Positions 19,701-25,683 of a stretch of DNA of 64,000 nucleotides are shown here, piece after piece. A program made the position numbers and the translations under genes. A model generated the notes under the pieces. The model saw only the letters and a list, made by a program, of their open reading frames with translations. It was not told the origin of the DNA and made no database searches. The DNA lies in assembly GCA_041905785.1 (NCBI GenBank), contig JAYRKJ010000012.1:113590-177589 (forward strand), written 5' to 3'. Within the stretch, counting starts at the first letter, position 1, and each line of letters opens with the position of its first letter. Source of the DNA: Roseateles_B sp041905785. GTDB lineage: Bacteria > Pseudomonadota > Gammaproteobacteria > Burkholderiales > Burkholderiaceae_C.

Positions 19701-22700
19701 CGCTGGGCGCGGACATGGTGGCGGCCCTGCTGGCCCGCGGCGACCACGCCACGCTGGCCCGCCTTTGGACGCAGGGCCTGGCGGTGGACTGGTCCGCGCT
19801 GTACCGCGCGCTGCCGGCGCCGGCATGGCCAGGCCGCCATCCGCTGCCGGCCCAGCAGGCCCGGCGCAGGGCGCTGCCCCTGCCCGATCAGGACCTGGCC
19901 CGGTTTGCGCATCCGGCGGCCGTTGCCGAGGTCGGCCGGCCGTGGCAGGCGCAGCTGCATCCCATGATCGACAGCAACGCCTCGACGCTTTGGCGCTACG
20001 CCTTCAACAGGCGCTTCACGGGCTCCGAGTTCTACCTGCACGACCACCTTGTGCAGGGCCAGCCGGTGCTGCCCGGCGTGGCCTACCTGGAGATGGCCCG
20101 TTTCGCCGGCCAGTCGGCCAGCCCCGTCGACCATGTGGCCAAGCTGGCCAACGTGATGTGGATGACGCCCATGGAGGTCAGCCGGCCGCTGGACGTGGTG
20201 GTGGAGCTGCTGCCGCAGGACGACCACGTCGCCTTCGAGATCTTCAGCACGCCGGCGGCCGAGCAGCACATCGTGCATGCGCAGGGTGAGATCCACTACG
20301 CCGAGATCGCTCCAGCGGCGCCGCCGCGCGTGGACATCGCTGCGCTCAAGAGCCGCCTGCCCATGATCAAGGATCAGGCCACGCTCTACGGTCAGTTCGA
20401 GCGCATGGGCTATGGCTACGGTCCATCCTTTGTGGCCACGCAGTCGCTGCGCTTCGGCGCCGACGAGGCGCTGGGCGAGCTGCGCGTGCCGGCGGACCTG
20501 GTGGAGACATCGGGTGAACTGGCGCTGCATCCCTCGCTGCTGGACGCCGCCCTGCGCAGCACCCTGGGCCTGGACGAGCGCTTCCAGCGCGGCGACGCGC
20601 CCCTGGTGCTGCCTTTCTCACTGGGGCAGCTGCGCATCCACCGCATGCTGACGCCCAGCTGCTACGCCTACGTGACCCGCGAGCCGGGTTCGACGCCGTC
20701 CTTCCCCAAGTTCCGCATCCAGCTGCTGAACATGGAGGGCGAGGTGCTGGTCGACATCGCCGACTTCGCTGCCCGGCAGGTGCGCTCGGTGCAGCCCAAT
20801 TCCGGCTACTACCAGGCCAGCTGGACCCTGCCGGCCCGTGCGCTGGAGCTGCGTCCGCTCGACGCCGGCCCCCTGCTGCTGTGGAGCGACGACGCCGCGC
20901 TGCATGAGGCGCTGCGCCAGCAGCCGCCGATGCAGGGCCGGCCCCTGATCGTCGTTCGCAGCGGCGCCGAGTTCCGGCAGATGCAGCCGCTGTCCTTCGA
21001 GCTGGACCCGGCAAGGTCCGAGCATGTGCGGGCGCTGTTCGAGCGGCTCGCTGCCCAGCAGACGCTGCCCACGCTGATCGTGCATGCGCTGGGCCTGGTC
21101 CGCAGTCCGTCGCGCTTGCAGCCGGTGGAGGGCGCAGGCGCACTGGAGTCTCGACTGCAGTCGCTGGAGACCGACCTGGAGCTGGGCCTGCGCAGCCTGC
21201 TGCGCATCTACCAGGCCTGCCGAGCGCTGGCCCCCGACCTGGAGCAGCGCTGCCTCTATGTCTACCCGCACAGCACGGAGATGACGGCACCCCAGCACGA
21301 GATGGTGGCCGCCTTCGGCAAGTCGCTGACCAGCCTGAGCCCCAAGTTCATGCTGGGCTCGCTGAGCCTGGACGACGTGGCGGTGACCAACCGGCAGCTG
21401 GCCGCGCAGAGCATCGTGCAGGAGTTGTCGGCCCGCAGCTTCGCGGCCGGCTCCGAGGCGCGCTGCGTGATGGGCGCGCGCCTGGTGCGCCGCATCCTGC
21501 CCTACACCCACGCGGGTGGCGAAGCGCTGCAACTGGCCCAGGGGGCCGTCGTGCTGGTCACGGGCGGCCTTGGCAAGCTGGGCCGCGTCTTCTGCCGTTA
21601 CCTGGCCAGCCGGACGCAGGCCCGCATCGCCATTTTGGGACGCTCGCCGGCCACGGCGGAGACGGCAACCTTCCTGCAGGCGCTGCAGGAGCTGGGCGCG
21701 CCGCAAGCCCTCTACCTGGCGGCGGACAGCGCCGACGTGGCCGCCATGCGTGCCGCCGTGCTGCAGGCGCGCGAACGCCTGGGCCCCATCCAGGGTGTGC
21801 TGCATTGCGCGGGCATGGTCAGCACCATTCCCGCTTCCGAGGTGAGCCAGCCCGACTTTGATCGCGTGCTGCAGGCCAAGCTTCACGGCACGCTGATCCT
21901 GGATGAGGTGACGCGAGACCAGCCGCTGGACTACTTCCTGCTGTTCTCCTCGCTCTCCGCGCTGGTGGGCGACTTCGGCTACGGCAACTATGCCGCGGCG
22001 AACCGCTTCCTGGACGGCTTCGCCCAGCTGCGTCAGCTCTGGTATGCGCAGGGCGAGCGTCCGGGCGAGACGCTCTCGCTGGGCTGGCCGCTGTGGGAGG
22101 AAGGCGGCATGGAGATCCCGCCGCAGGACCGGGCGCTGTACTTCACCTTCTCCGGCATGGAGGCGCTGTCCAACGAGCAGGGCCTGCAGGCCTTCGAGCA
22201 GATGCTGCGTTTCCGCCAGGGCCAGCTGGCCGTGGTGCATGGCGATGTGGAGCGCATCCACCGCGTCATGCAGATCCAGCCCGAGGACGGCGGACGCCAT
22301 CCGGCGCGGCCCGGCATCCGGGCGCAGGCGCCCAGCCCCTGCGACTCCGCCATGCTGGACGAGCGTGAGGGGCAGGGCGGCGAGGACGGCGCCGCGGCCA
22401 GCGCAGACGTGCTGCTGGGCGGCGCGCAGGGGCTGGTCCGCGGCCTGCTGTCCGAGACCTTGGAGATTCCCGTCGAGCAGTTGCAGGACGCGCAGCCCTT
22501 CGAGGCCTATGGCATGGACTCCGTCCTGATCATGAAGATGAGCAAGCGCCTGCAGGACAAGCTGGGCGAGCTGCCCAAGACCGCGCTGTTCGAATACAAC
22601 TCGGTGGCCGATCTCGCGGCCTACCTGGCGCGGGACCGTGCTGAGGCCTTGGGCCGCACGCTGGGCCTGCAGGCGACGGCGCAGTCCGCCCCGGCTCGTG

Positions 22701-25657
22701 CGGCGCCGTCCGCCGTGCCGGCAGCCGGCACGGGCGAGCCCGCGCCAGATGTCTCGCTGCCGCTGGCGGCGCGACCCGATCCTATCGCCGCCATCGCGCC
22801 GGCTGACGACGGCAGCAAGGCTGTCGGTGAGCGTGCCCTGCGCCGCTGGTCGCAAGCCGGCCGACCTGCGCAGCCGCTGCAGTGGCGCGGGGCCGCGCGC
22901 TCGGCGCTCGGCGTGGCGGGAACACCGTCCTCGGCGGCGTTGGACGACCCCATCGCCATCGTCGGCCTGGCCGGGCGCTACCCGCGCTCGCCGGACCTGG
23001 ACAGCTTCTGGCGCCATGCCGTGGCGGGCGTGGACGTCACCGGAGAAATCCCGGCCGAACGCTGGGACGCGGCCCGCTTCTTCAGCGAGGAAGGCCGCGC
23101 GGCCAACGGGCGCAGCCGCAGCCGCTGGGGCGGCTTCCTGGAGGAGGTCGAGCACTTTGACGCGGCCTTCTTCCGCATGACGCCGGAACAGGCCGGCCAG
23201 ATGGACCCGCAGCTGCGCCTGGCCCTGGAGAATGCCTGGCACGCCGTGGAGGATGCCGGCTACACGCCCGAAGCCCTGCGCGAGCGCCGCGTCGGCGTCT
23301 ACCTGGGCGTGCAATACGCCGACTACGGCTGGGTGGCCGCCGAGTCCTACCTCAAGACCGGGCGCTATGCCGGACCGGGCTGCATGCCCAGCGAGCTGGC
23401 GAACCAGGTGTCCAGCTTCATGGACTTTCGAGGGCCCAGCCTGACGGTGGAGACCGGTTGCTCCTCGGCGCTGACCGCGCTGCACCTGGCGCGGCGCGCG
23501 ATCCACGCCGGCGACTGCGACTGCGCGCTGGCCGGTGCCGTGAACCTCAGCCTGCATCCGGGCAAGTACTTGATGCTGGACGGGCTCAAGGTGCTGTCGC
23601 CGCAGGGCAGGGAGCGCCCTTTCGATGAATCGGCCGACGGCTACGTGCCCAGCGAGGGCGTGGGCACGGTGCTGCTCAAGCGCCTGAGCCAGGCGGAGCT
23701 GGACGGCGATCACATCTACGGCCTGCTGGCCGGCTCCAGCGTCAACCACGCGGGCAGGGGGGCGGGCCAGTACCTGCCCAACATCCGCCAGCTGGAAGCC
23801 TGCTTCGGCGAGGCCCTGCAGGACGCCGGCCTGAAGGCGCGCCAGCTGCAGTACATCGAGTGCCACGGCACAGGCACCGAGCTGGGCGACCCCATCGAGC
23901 TCAAGGCCCTGGTCAATCGCCTGCAGGCCGAACAGGCGCCGGCCGGCGGCTGCGTCGTCAGCACCAAGGGCAACTTCGGCCATCTCGAGGCCGCCTCGGG
24001 CATGTGCTCGCTGACCAAGGTGCTGCTGGCCATGCGTCATGGTCAGATACCGCCCTGCGCGCATCTGGACCAACTCAACAAGGCCTTCGACGCCGACACG
24101 CTGCCGCTGCGCCTGTCCGGGCATGCCCAACCCTGGCCGGATGCCGTGGGCGGGCCGGCCGCACGCATGGCGGGCATCAACTCCTTTGGCCTCGGCGGCT
24201 CCAACGCCTTCCTGATCGTGGAAGCTGCACCGGAGGTGGCGCGCGAACCCGAGCTGGCAATGCCCGAGCAACTCTGGGTGCTGTCCGCGCGCAGCGCCGA
24301 GCTGCTGCGCGCCCAGGCCCAGGCCCTGTGCCGACTGGCCCAGGCCCCGGCCCACACGAGGCCGCGCGCGCTGGATGCCGTCCATACCTTGCAGCAGGGG
24401 CGGGTCGCACACGCGCAGCGCCTGGCCGTGATGGCGGCGGGATGGGAGGAGCTGGCGGCGTTGTTGCAGGACTGGCTGGACGGCCGCGAGGATGGCGACG
24501 CCGTCGTGAGTGGCCGCGTGCCGGACCTTCCGGGTGCGCGTGCGCCATGGCAGCCGGCCGAGCAGGGCCAGGAGCGTCGCGCCGTGCTGCTGCACGCTGC
24601 GCGTGCCTGGGTCCAGGGCGCGACGCTGCCCTGGGCCGATCTGCTGGGGGCCTTGCATCCGCGCCGCGCATCCTTGCCGCTCACCCTGTTCGACCGCCAG
24701 CCCTGCCTGCTGGACGGACGGCGCCTGGCTGAAATCCAGGCGTTGCCCGCCCTGCATGGCCTGCCGGCCGAGCAGCAGGCTGTGTCTGCATCCGCTGCCA
24801 AACCGCCTGCCAAGCAAGACCAGGCGGTGCAGCCCGACGAGGGCTGGCCGGCCTGCACCTGGGAGGCTGGCGCCAAGCCGCTGGCCGCTGCGGCGCGCAA
24901 GTACTGGCGCCAGCGCTATGCCAGTGCCCTCAACCTGCCTGCGCTGCCGCAGCAGGGGGGGGGACAGCCTGCGCATGATGCCGCTGACGCTCCCGCCAGC
25001 CTGCATCAGGCCGAGGGCCGGTCGCAGACGCATGGCTGGGCCCCCGTCCACCTGGACGCAGCCCTGCGCGAGGGCCTGCGTCGCCTGGGCTGGCAGGAAG
25101 GACTGTGCATCGAGACCCTGCTGGCTGCAGCCTGGACCCTGGTGCTGGCGCGGCAGACGCAGTCGCCGCAGGCCGGCCTGCTGCTGGACACCGGGCGGCG
25201 CTGCCTGTTCAGCGTGCTGCCGGCCGCACGACGCGGGAGCACGGTCGACTGGATGCGCAGCCTCCAGGAGCAACTGACGGCGGATGCCGCTCACGCCGCG
25301 CCGGATGCCGCCGCCATGAGCCTCTGGCTGCCCCGGCTCGCCCGCCTGCCCGCGGCTCCGGCCGCCCTGCTGCTGCATGACGCCGGTGAGGCGCCGCGCA
25401 GCCTGGCGCGCACCGGCCTGGCCCTGTGCGTGGCGCGCGCAGAGGCGGGGCCCGTGCTGGCCCTGGCGCATGACCTGGCGCAGCATGGGCCGGAGCAGGT
25501 CCAGGCGCTGGCCGAGCAGCTGCAGCTGTGCCTGCAGCAAATGCTGGAACACCCGCGGCGCAACCCGGCGGCGATCTCCCTGCAGTCGCGCCAGGAGCAG
25601 CGCGAGCGCTTCTGGGCACGGCTGGACACCGACACCGCCGGCGTGCCGACCCACTGA
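7748..25657 (+). CDS. Giant AT-less (trans-AT) modular polyketide synthase
   Basis: 5969 residues, ATG 7748, with no AT domain in any module. Order: ACP0 (Ser45); KS1 (135-561; Cys301, His436, His482); DH1 (742-1020; His773, Asp938); KR1 (nucleotide site from 1256, Tyr1403); ACP1 (Ser1562); KS2 (1657-2092; Cys1835); DH2 (from 2272; His2302, Asp2463), no KR; ACP2 (Ser2600); KS3 (2712-3148; Cys2885); DH3 (from 3321, catalytic residues lost, Glu3517 in place of Asp); a KS remnant (from 3645, Gly3747 in place of Cys); DH4 (from 4070; complete HxxxGxxxxP at His4100, Asp4266); KR2 (4600-; Tyr4748); ACP3 (Ser4925); KS5 (5067-5493; Cys5238); then the C-lobe of a condensation domain (about 5700-5960). 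Extender units must come from the discrete AT encoded next. Chains start on ACP0 and probably pass to the NRPS genes at 36-49 kb. KS5 has no downstream ACP in the protein. Confidence 0.95.
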   Translation: MNPTAPEHAALLIEALLRQVIADKLSLEPLSIGSREAFFSLGVTSLVSEEIRADLDRHFDGLSSTVLFEQPNIERLCRFLAARELSRPLDEQRLRPLLAQLEARNAASAGLALQEPPAPLAQAAGAAPALGAATDGVAVIGISARLPRAANPREFWRNLLDRIDCVDEVPPQRWDAQTLYELRQDGSGIRSKWGGFIDGVEHFDPLFFRISHKEAEQLDPQQKLFLQCAWEVMEDAGYGNAELRPSQQVGVFVGVTWNEFSLVAQDAGAQQGGGSLYWGIPNRVSYCLNLNGPSQAIDTACSSSLVAIHNACASVLSGESEMAIAGGVNLNLHPAKYRFLSQNHFLSSEGKCRSFGEGGDGYVPGEGVVALLLKPLSKALADGDHVYGVIRGSATNHGGKVTGYTVPNPQAHTELVRTALQRAALAPELVDYIECHGTGTELGDPIEIRGLCGAFGHDATATTAPAPASRCWVGSVKSNIGHLEAAAGAAGVVKVLLSMQHDLLPAGLHAETVNRKIAFEHSPFALLQSHQPWTPREGRGTRVAGVSSFGAGGTNAHLVLESLAQGRRFDEQPGPHWIALSAQSGPQLLAQARQLGQFLQETVLAEGGTGASRPAWSLSAVAFTLSHGRQHFPHRLLLRVQSLGELAQRLLACEDLEALPAGVLTGVVGEPAQASAADADATALAWITGASDAVPDAAQLPPCRVPLPTYPFLRERSWPTQGPVLVTEALLAQLQHGEPSAALHPLIDANVSTLRKQQFRKRLLQSDYYLKDHLVALEHVVPGVCHLELAMAAAQLALDAGAVLIREVWFTNVIAVRQASREVSITLQPRESWVEYAISAEDDGTPFSRGRLVHQAAEAMPRAIDLDAVRATLTHEWEIPAVYQRFGRSGVIQKRTFQVLKRLQFTDPAQGLALARLSLDASLAADFGRYTLHPTLMDGAVQTAMMLLQFCLGREIPILPIHFGSVRRLQPLQPEVQVHCQLRHLDGKRFDLDITDLQGQVLVEIRDFILKEMKDGKPSTEARLEGANPLQQMSMDEGADVPLYVPCWQDEALPAQPVRLEELLVLGGEVADVEALKSSPELAGARVLWVQWQAGAATAHEDRWCVDPEDASALASVVDQIHAQGLPSRVLLLSADEGAQALEHPGRTVFLLTQALLPRAKQLQLLVHCSGRRAEDLALGGFFKTLRVERPSFKASVLRSACERLDARLASALCREFQQADSAVDLRLQDGQRSALRWQRQAARHEATEGAFKRGGVYLVTGGMGGLGRIMATHLSSTLQARVYLVGRSALQEEKAQQLQALQGLGGQVHYLPCDIADLSAVQALVGRIQAEAGRLDGVLHAAGVIEDAFILKKPVASFDRTTAPKVLGTRNLDLATAALPLDLFVVFSSVTAILGNVGQCDYGYGNAYADHFCHARAAAVQAGQRRGRSLSVNWPFWAEGGMSLTEREQQALAKGFGIHPLGTADGLQALSDALAGPDAQVAVLKGDARRIAQVLGLPAGAELGSAPRAQALAKASAVRDEGLALPARIESYLKDLLSTQLKIPRERLKVKESFDQYGLDSIAMIELIGAMEGRFENLPKTLFFEHQSIADLVDYFAEHHAEAFAAPEAAAAVQEDAPPMTAPVDGAASRFLDEPLPRAAEFAGTTQSPTGLAADEPIAIIGLAGQYPHAATLDEFWRDLCAGRDCVETVPAERWAVDDYWEAADGIKSTGEGKSYARWGSFLRDVDCFDAAYFNITPKEAAVLDPQERLFLECVNAAIEDAGYRPDCLDAQARGKEHRVGVYAGSMWGEYQLLGQDQGGRFDATPQSFAWSLANRVSYFFNFSGPSLTVDTACSSSFTALKLACDALRRGEVAVAIAGAVNLSLHPQKYALLSRMKFLSTDGRCRSFGEGGDGYVPGEGLGAVVLKPLSAALRDRDHIHGVIRAGVLNHGGRTSGFTVPNPVAQGRLVSQAIEQSGLSAADLDYVEAHGTGTDLGDPVEVAGLSRAFAGVAAQAVPIGSVKANYGHLEAAAGMIALTKVLLQFRHGTLVPSIHSQPLNPKIGFEKTPFRVQQACQPWPQRRSASGGTLPRRAGISSFGAGGANAHFVVEEAPALPQQAADSRPQLMMYSARTPQALQALLERHARFLADRMAGGTAPGLADMAYTLCVGRVPLACRVAFVADSLPDLLARLQALAQDLTLDGVASSQDPQSRMAAELADDAQLLQRWAADRQLERLARVWAGGMELDAGLLFDAARCRRVPLPSYAHERQRHWVEVEPAGAAGARVRPRLHAWLDENVSTLSQHAFRKVFEAGDVWLREHRVQDRATLPGVLMLEMARAAVQSAADQPLHSLQALRWLSPVQPADGPVELRLRLLPQGDEGWFEIASAGQAPRRVHAYGRYLLGAATPQPVAQDLDALRRSLQPAGNPAHEDALAELGLAFGSSYRVSADCWRGKDAVLVSLQRDPAAAACGDLPHPGLLDGALRAALAIAPGPLRFAQVPVALAQYRVHGPIAERCFALAREVEREGQRQFDVQLLDDQGRCSVEFLGLQLQPLMGAAKVKPAARPQAEEALGALPAAADLAQVATDFLRQAVAEVTKLPPAQVPLEQAFPEMGIDSLMVMELNDKLENALGPLSKTLFYEHAHVRDMACYLAQEHADAVRCLAPATVAQPASPEAAAEESTEESAEESATDVNGPLDAAATTGPRAEQPTLPYEALLQGRPDSGSQEPIAVIGFAGSFPQAEDAEAFWQRLREGVDCIEEVPASRWNHAAFHVPGTSEPGKVSAKWGGFVPNVDRFDAPFFQIPPVMAKQIDPQERLFLQTAWSAMESAGYTPAAMEDARSRLREVGVFVGFMWSHYGLIEGEEHLKGQPAVGITWNSSIANRVSHFCDFKGPSFVVDIACASSLMAVHLACESLRRGECRYAIAGGVNLTLHPSKYRTLTQMGMLASDGRCRSFGEGGSGYVPGEGVGAVLLKPLSQARRDGDTVYMTILASAVNHGGRSNGYTVPSPDAQSRCIEKALELARVDAREVSYVETHGTGTVLGDPIEVSGMSKAFRKQTGDRQFCAIGSVKSNIGHLESAAGIASLIKVLQQMRHGQLAPSLHTARLNPNIDFEASPFRVQRELQDWPRPLLASGAGSREVPRTALINSFAAGGTNTILVVREPETQPHAAAPAEDAQPQLVVLSAKRRESLMEQVARLRRHLDRTQPALADLAYTLQVGREAMSHRLAWVVDSVEALRLQLDQALQSAQPRIVSAVPAAQPEAVQGALRACDLDRLAALWLEGQVLPWAALHQGRRRQRLALPTYAFATERHWMEIKGGAPGVLCAPELQRGVQALHPLLDRNVSSFEGLAFSKQLLAGDEQLTHVQQRGRWQLPAGALLEMMRAGGQLAGRKPLRGLRSLRCAGQPVGDGQDLTLLLRQEAGRSHGRISAQGPLEDASAAALIEAELLYGQPSLPALRLDIEAVHARCTAELAPAQLYAQLQEQGLSLAPSACLIEQVRLRPGELLARLKLPTLGGAWADVADALHPLMAEWVLMAAWALLRQAGRTVAPVLSALDQLQLGIQPREACWLHVRLDGAQRASVDIYDAQRLLRQRWLGLELGKPGGGAGPGRGLEGGTQRQHQPAGVPALAASSPGAVLGLGHVPAPWAAAGEQPPAHEPRISVLGLAHVDLRDGALDLERLELDADEASLLNLAQRQWLEAVEAALGEALCSRDAWRRHRSAIIVASPGGAHEEGRGGELAQLARRWTGGPGPTIALQAAGQGGSTALELGVRTLQSGGAELALVGQADAQGAWALVLGVPQAVTVASHGAPLWLALDTDKLAGRANGAGDARETFELLPSLQQAWADAQALESASRGAAEPLPEAELLRCGLPGGGWLRLGVPACEPVGTSGDRVPCLLPVSAVDADGLRAAVQGLQALLSSRLEQGLGSAAELRDLAFSLQMGRDALRQRAVFLAEDPVDLLQLLQRFQADESHPSVWTGVAQPAEAGLAAELFSGPLGADMVAALLARGDHATLARLWTQGLAVDWSALYRALPAPAWPGRHPLPAQQARRRALPLPDQDLARFAHPAAVAEVGRPWQAQLHPMIDSNASTLWRYAFNRRFTGSEFYLHDHLVQGQPVLPGVAYLEMARFAGQSASPVDHVAKLANVMWMTPMEVSRPLDVVVELLPQDDHVAFEIFSTPAAEQHIVHAQGEIHYAEIAPAAPPRVDIAALKSRLPMIKDQATLYGQFERMGYGYGPSFVATQSLRFGADEALGELRVPADLVETSGELALHPSLLDAALRSTLGLDERFQRGDAPLVLPFSLGQLRIHRMLTPSCYAYVTREPGSTPSFPKFRIQLLNMEGEVLVDIADFAARQVRSVQPNSGYYQASWTLPARALELRPLDAGPLLLWSDDAALHEALRQQPPMQGRPLIVVRSGAEFRQMQPLSFELDPARSEHVRALFERLAAQQTLPTLIVHALGLVRSPSRLQPVEGAGALESRLQSLETDLELGLRSLLRIYQACRALAPDLEQRCLYVYPHSTEMTAPQHEMVAAFGKSLTSLSPKFMLGSLSLDDVAVTNRQLAAQSIVQELSARSFAAGSEARCVMGARLVRRILPYTHAGGEALQLAQGAVVLVTGGLGKLGRVFCRYLASRTQARIAILGRSPATAETATFLQALQELGAPQALYLAADSADVAAMRAAVLQARERLGPIQGVLHCAGMVSTIPASEVSQPDFDRVLQAKLHGTLILDEVTRDQPLDYFLLFSSLSALVGDFGYGNYAAANRFLDGFAQLRQLWYAQGERPGETLSLGWPLWEEGGMEIPPQDRALYFTFSGMEALSNEQGLQAFEQMLRFRQGQLAVVHGDVERIHRVMQIQPEDGGRHPARPGIRAQAPSPCDSAMLDEREGQGGEDGAAASADVLLGGAQGLVRGLLSETLEIPVEQLQDAQPFEAYGMDSVLIMKMSKRLQDKLGELPKTALFEYNSVADLAAYLARDRAEALGRTLGLQATAQSAPARAAPSAVPAAGTGEPAPDVSLPLAARPDPIAAIAPADDGSKAVGERALRRWSQAGRPAQPLQWRGAARSALGVAGTPSSAALDDPIAIVGLAGRYPRSPDLDSFWRHAVAGVDVTGEIPAERWDAARFFSEEGRAANGRSRSRWGGFLEEVEHFDAAFFRMTPEQAGQMDPQLRLALENAWHAVEDAGYTPEALRERRVGVYLGVQYADYGWVAAESYLKTGRYAGPGCMPSELANQVSSFMDFRGPSLTVETGCSSALTALHLARRAIHAGDCDCALAGAVNLSLHPGKYLMLDGLKVLSPQGRERPFDESADGYVPSEGVGTVLLKRLSQAELDGDHIYGLLAGSSVNHAGRGAGQYLPNIRQLEACFGEALQDAGLKARQLQYIECHGTGTELGDPIELKALVNRLQAEQAPAGGCVVSTKGNFGHLEAASGMCSLTKVLLAMRHGQIPPCAHLDQLNKAFDADTLPLRLSGHAQPWPDAVGGPAARMAGINSFGLGGSNAFLIVEAAPEVAREPELAMPEQLWVLSARSAELLRAQAQALCRLAQAPAHTRPRALDAVHTLQQGRVAHAQRLAVMAAGWEELAALLQDWLDGREDGDAVVSGRVPDLPGARAPWQPAEQGQERRAVLLHAARAWVQGATLPWADLLGALHPRRASLPLTLFDRQPCLLDGRRLAEIQALPALHGLPAEQQAVSASAAKPPAKQDQAVQPDEGWPACTWEAGAKPLAAAARKYWRQRYASALNLPALPQQGGGQPAHDAADAPASLHQAEGRSQTHGWAPVHLDAALREGLRRLGWQEGLCIETLLAAAWTLVLARQTQSPQAGLLLDTGRRCLFSVLPAARRGSTVDWMRSLQEQLTADAAHAAPDAAAMSLWLPRLARLPAAPAALLLHDAGEAPRSLARTGLALCVARAEAGPVLALAHDLAQHGPEQVQALAEQLQLCLQQMLEHPRRNPAAISLQSRQEQRERFWARLDTDTAGVPTH
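15731..15766 (+). repeat. 12-bp x3 in-frame repeat coding an acidic EES(T/A) linker
   Basis: Three consecutive copies of a 12-nt unit beginning GAGGAGTCG encode EEST-EESA-EESA in the linker between ACP2 and KS3 of the PKS. It is an in-frame slippage-type expansion of an interdomain linker. Confidence 0.8.
18680..19390 (+). other. Degenerate ketosynthase remnant (KS4, Cys to Gly) inside the PKS
   Basis: Residues about 3645-3860 of the PKS align with a ketosynthase but are roughly half its length. ISVLGLAHVDL matches the KS start and LDADEASLLNLAQRQWLEAV matches the DPQQRLFLE region. TIALQAAGQGGSTALEL matches TVDTACSSSLTAL with the nucleophile Cys replaced by Gly3747 (codon 18986-18988). The HGTGT and GHLE histidine motifs are gone, and the sequence runs straight into the usual post-KS linker and DH4. 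It is a catalytically dead relic of a lost module. Confidence 0.75.
24840..25655 (+). other. Orphan C-lobe of an NRPS condensation domain at the PKS C-terminus
   Basis: After KS5 and its linker, residues about 5700-5960 carry YWRQRYASALNLPALP, then IETLLAAAWTLVLAR, and end with LQLCLQQMLEHPRRNP and a short SRQEQRERF linker. These are the landmarks of the second lobe of a condensation domain plus the start of a C-A linker. The N-lobe with HHxxxDG is absent. This looks like a deletion scar of a once complete PKS-NRPS junction. Confidence 0.6.
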
Positions 25658-25683
25658 CCTCCACCCCCACCCGACGCAAATCC

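Noticed and set aside
7748..25657. A leinamycin-type DUF-SH sulfur-incorporation pair or an embedded AT domain in the PKS
   Set aside because: No AT (GHSxG with the AT fold) and no region resembling the DUF-SH didomain was found between KS and ACP units.
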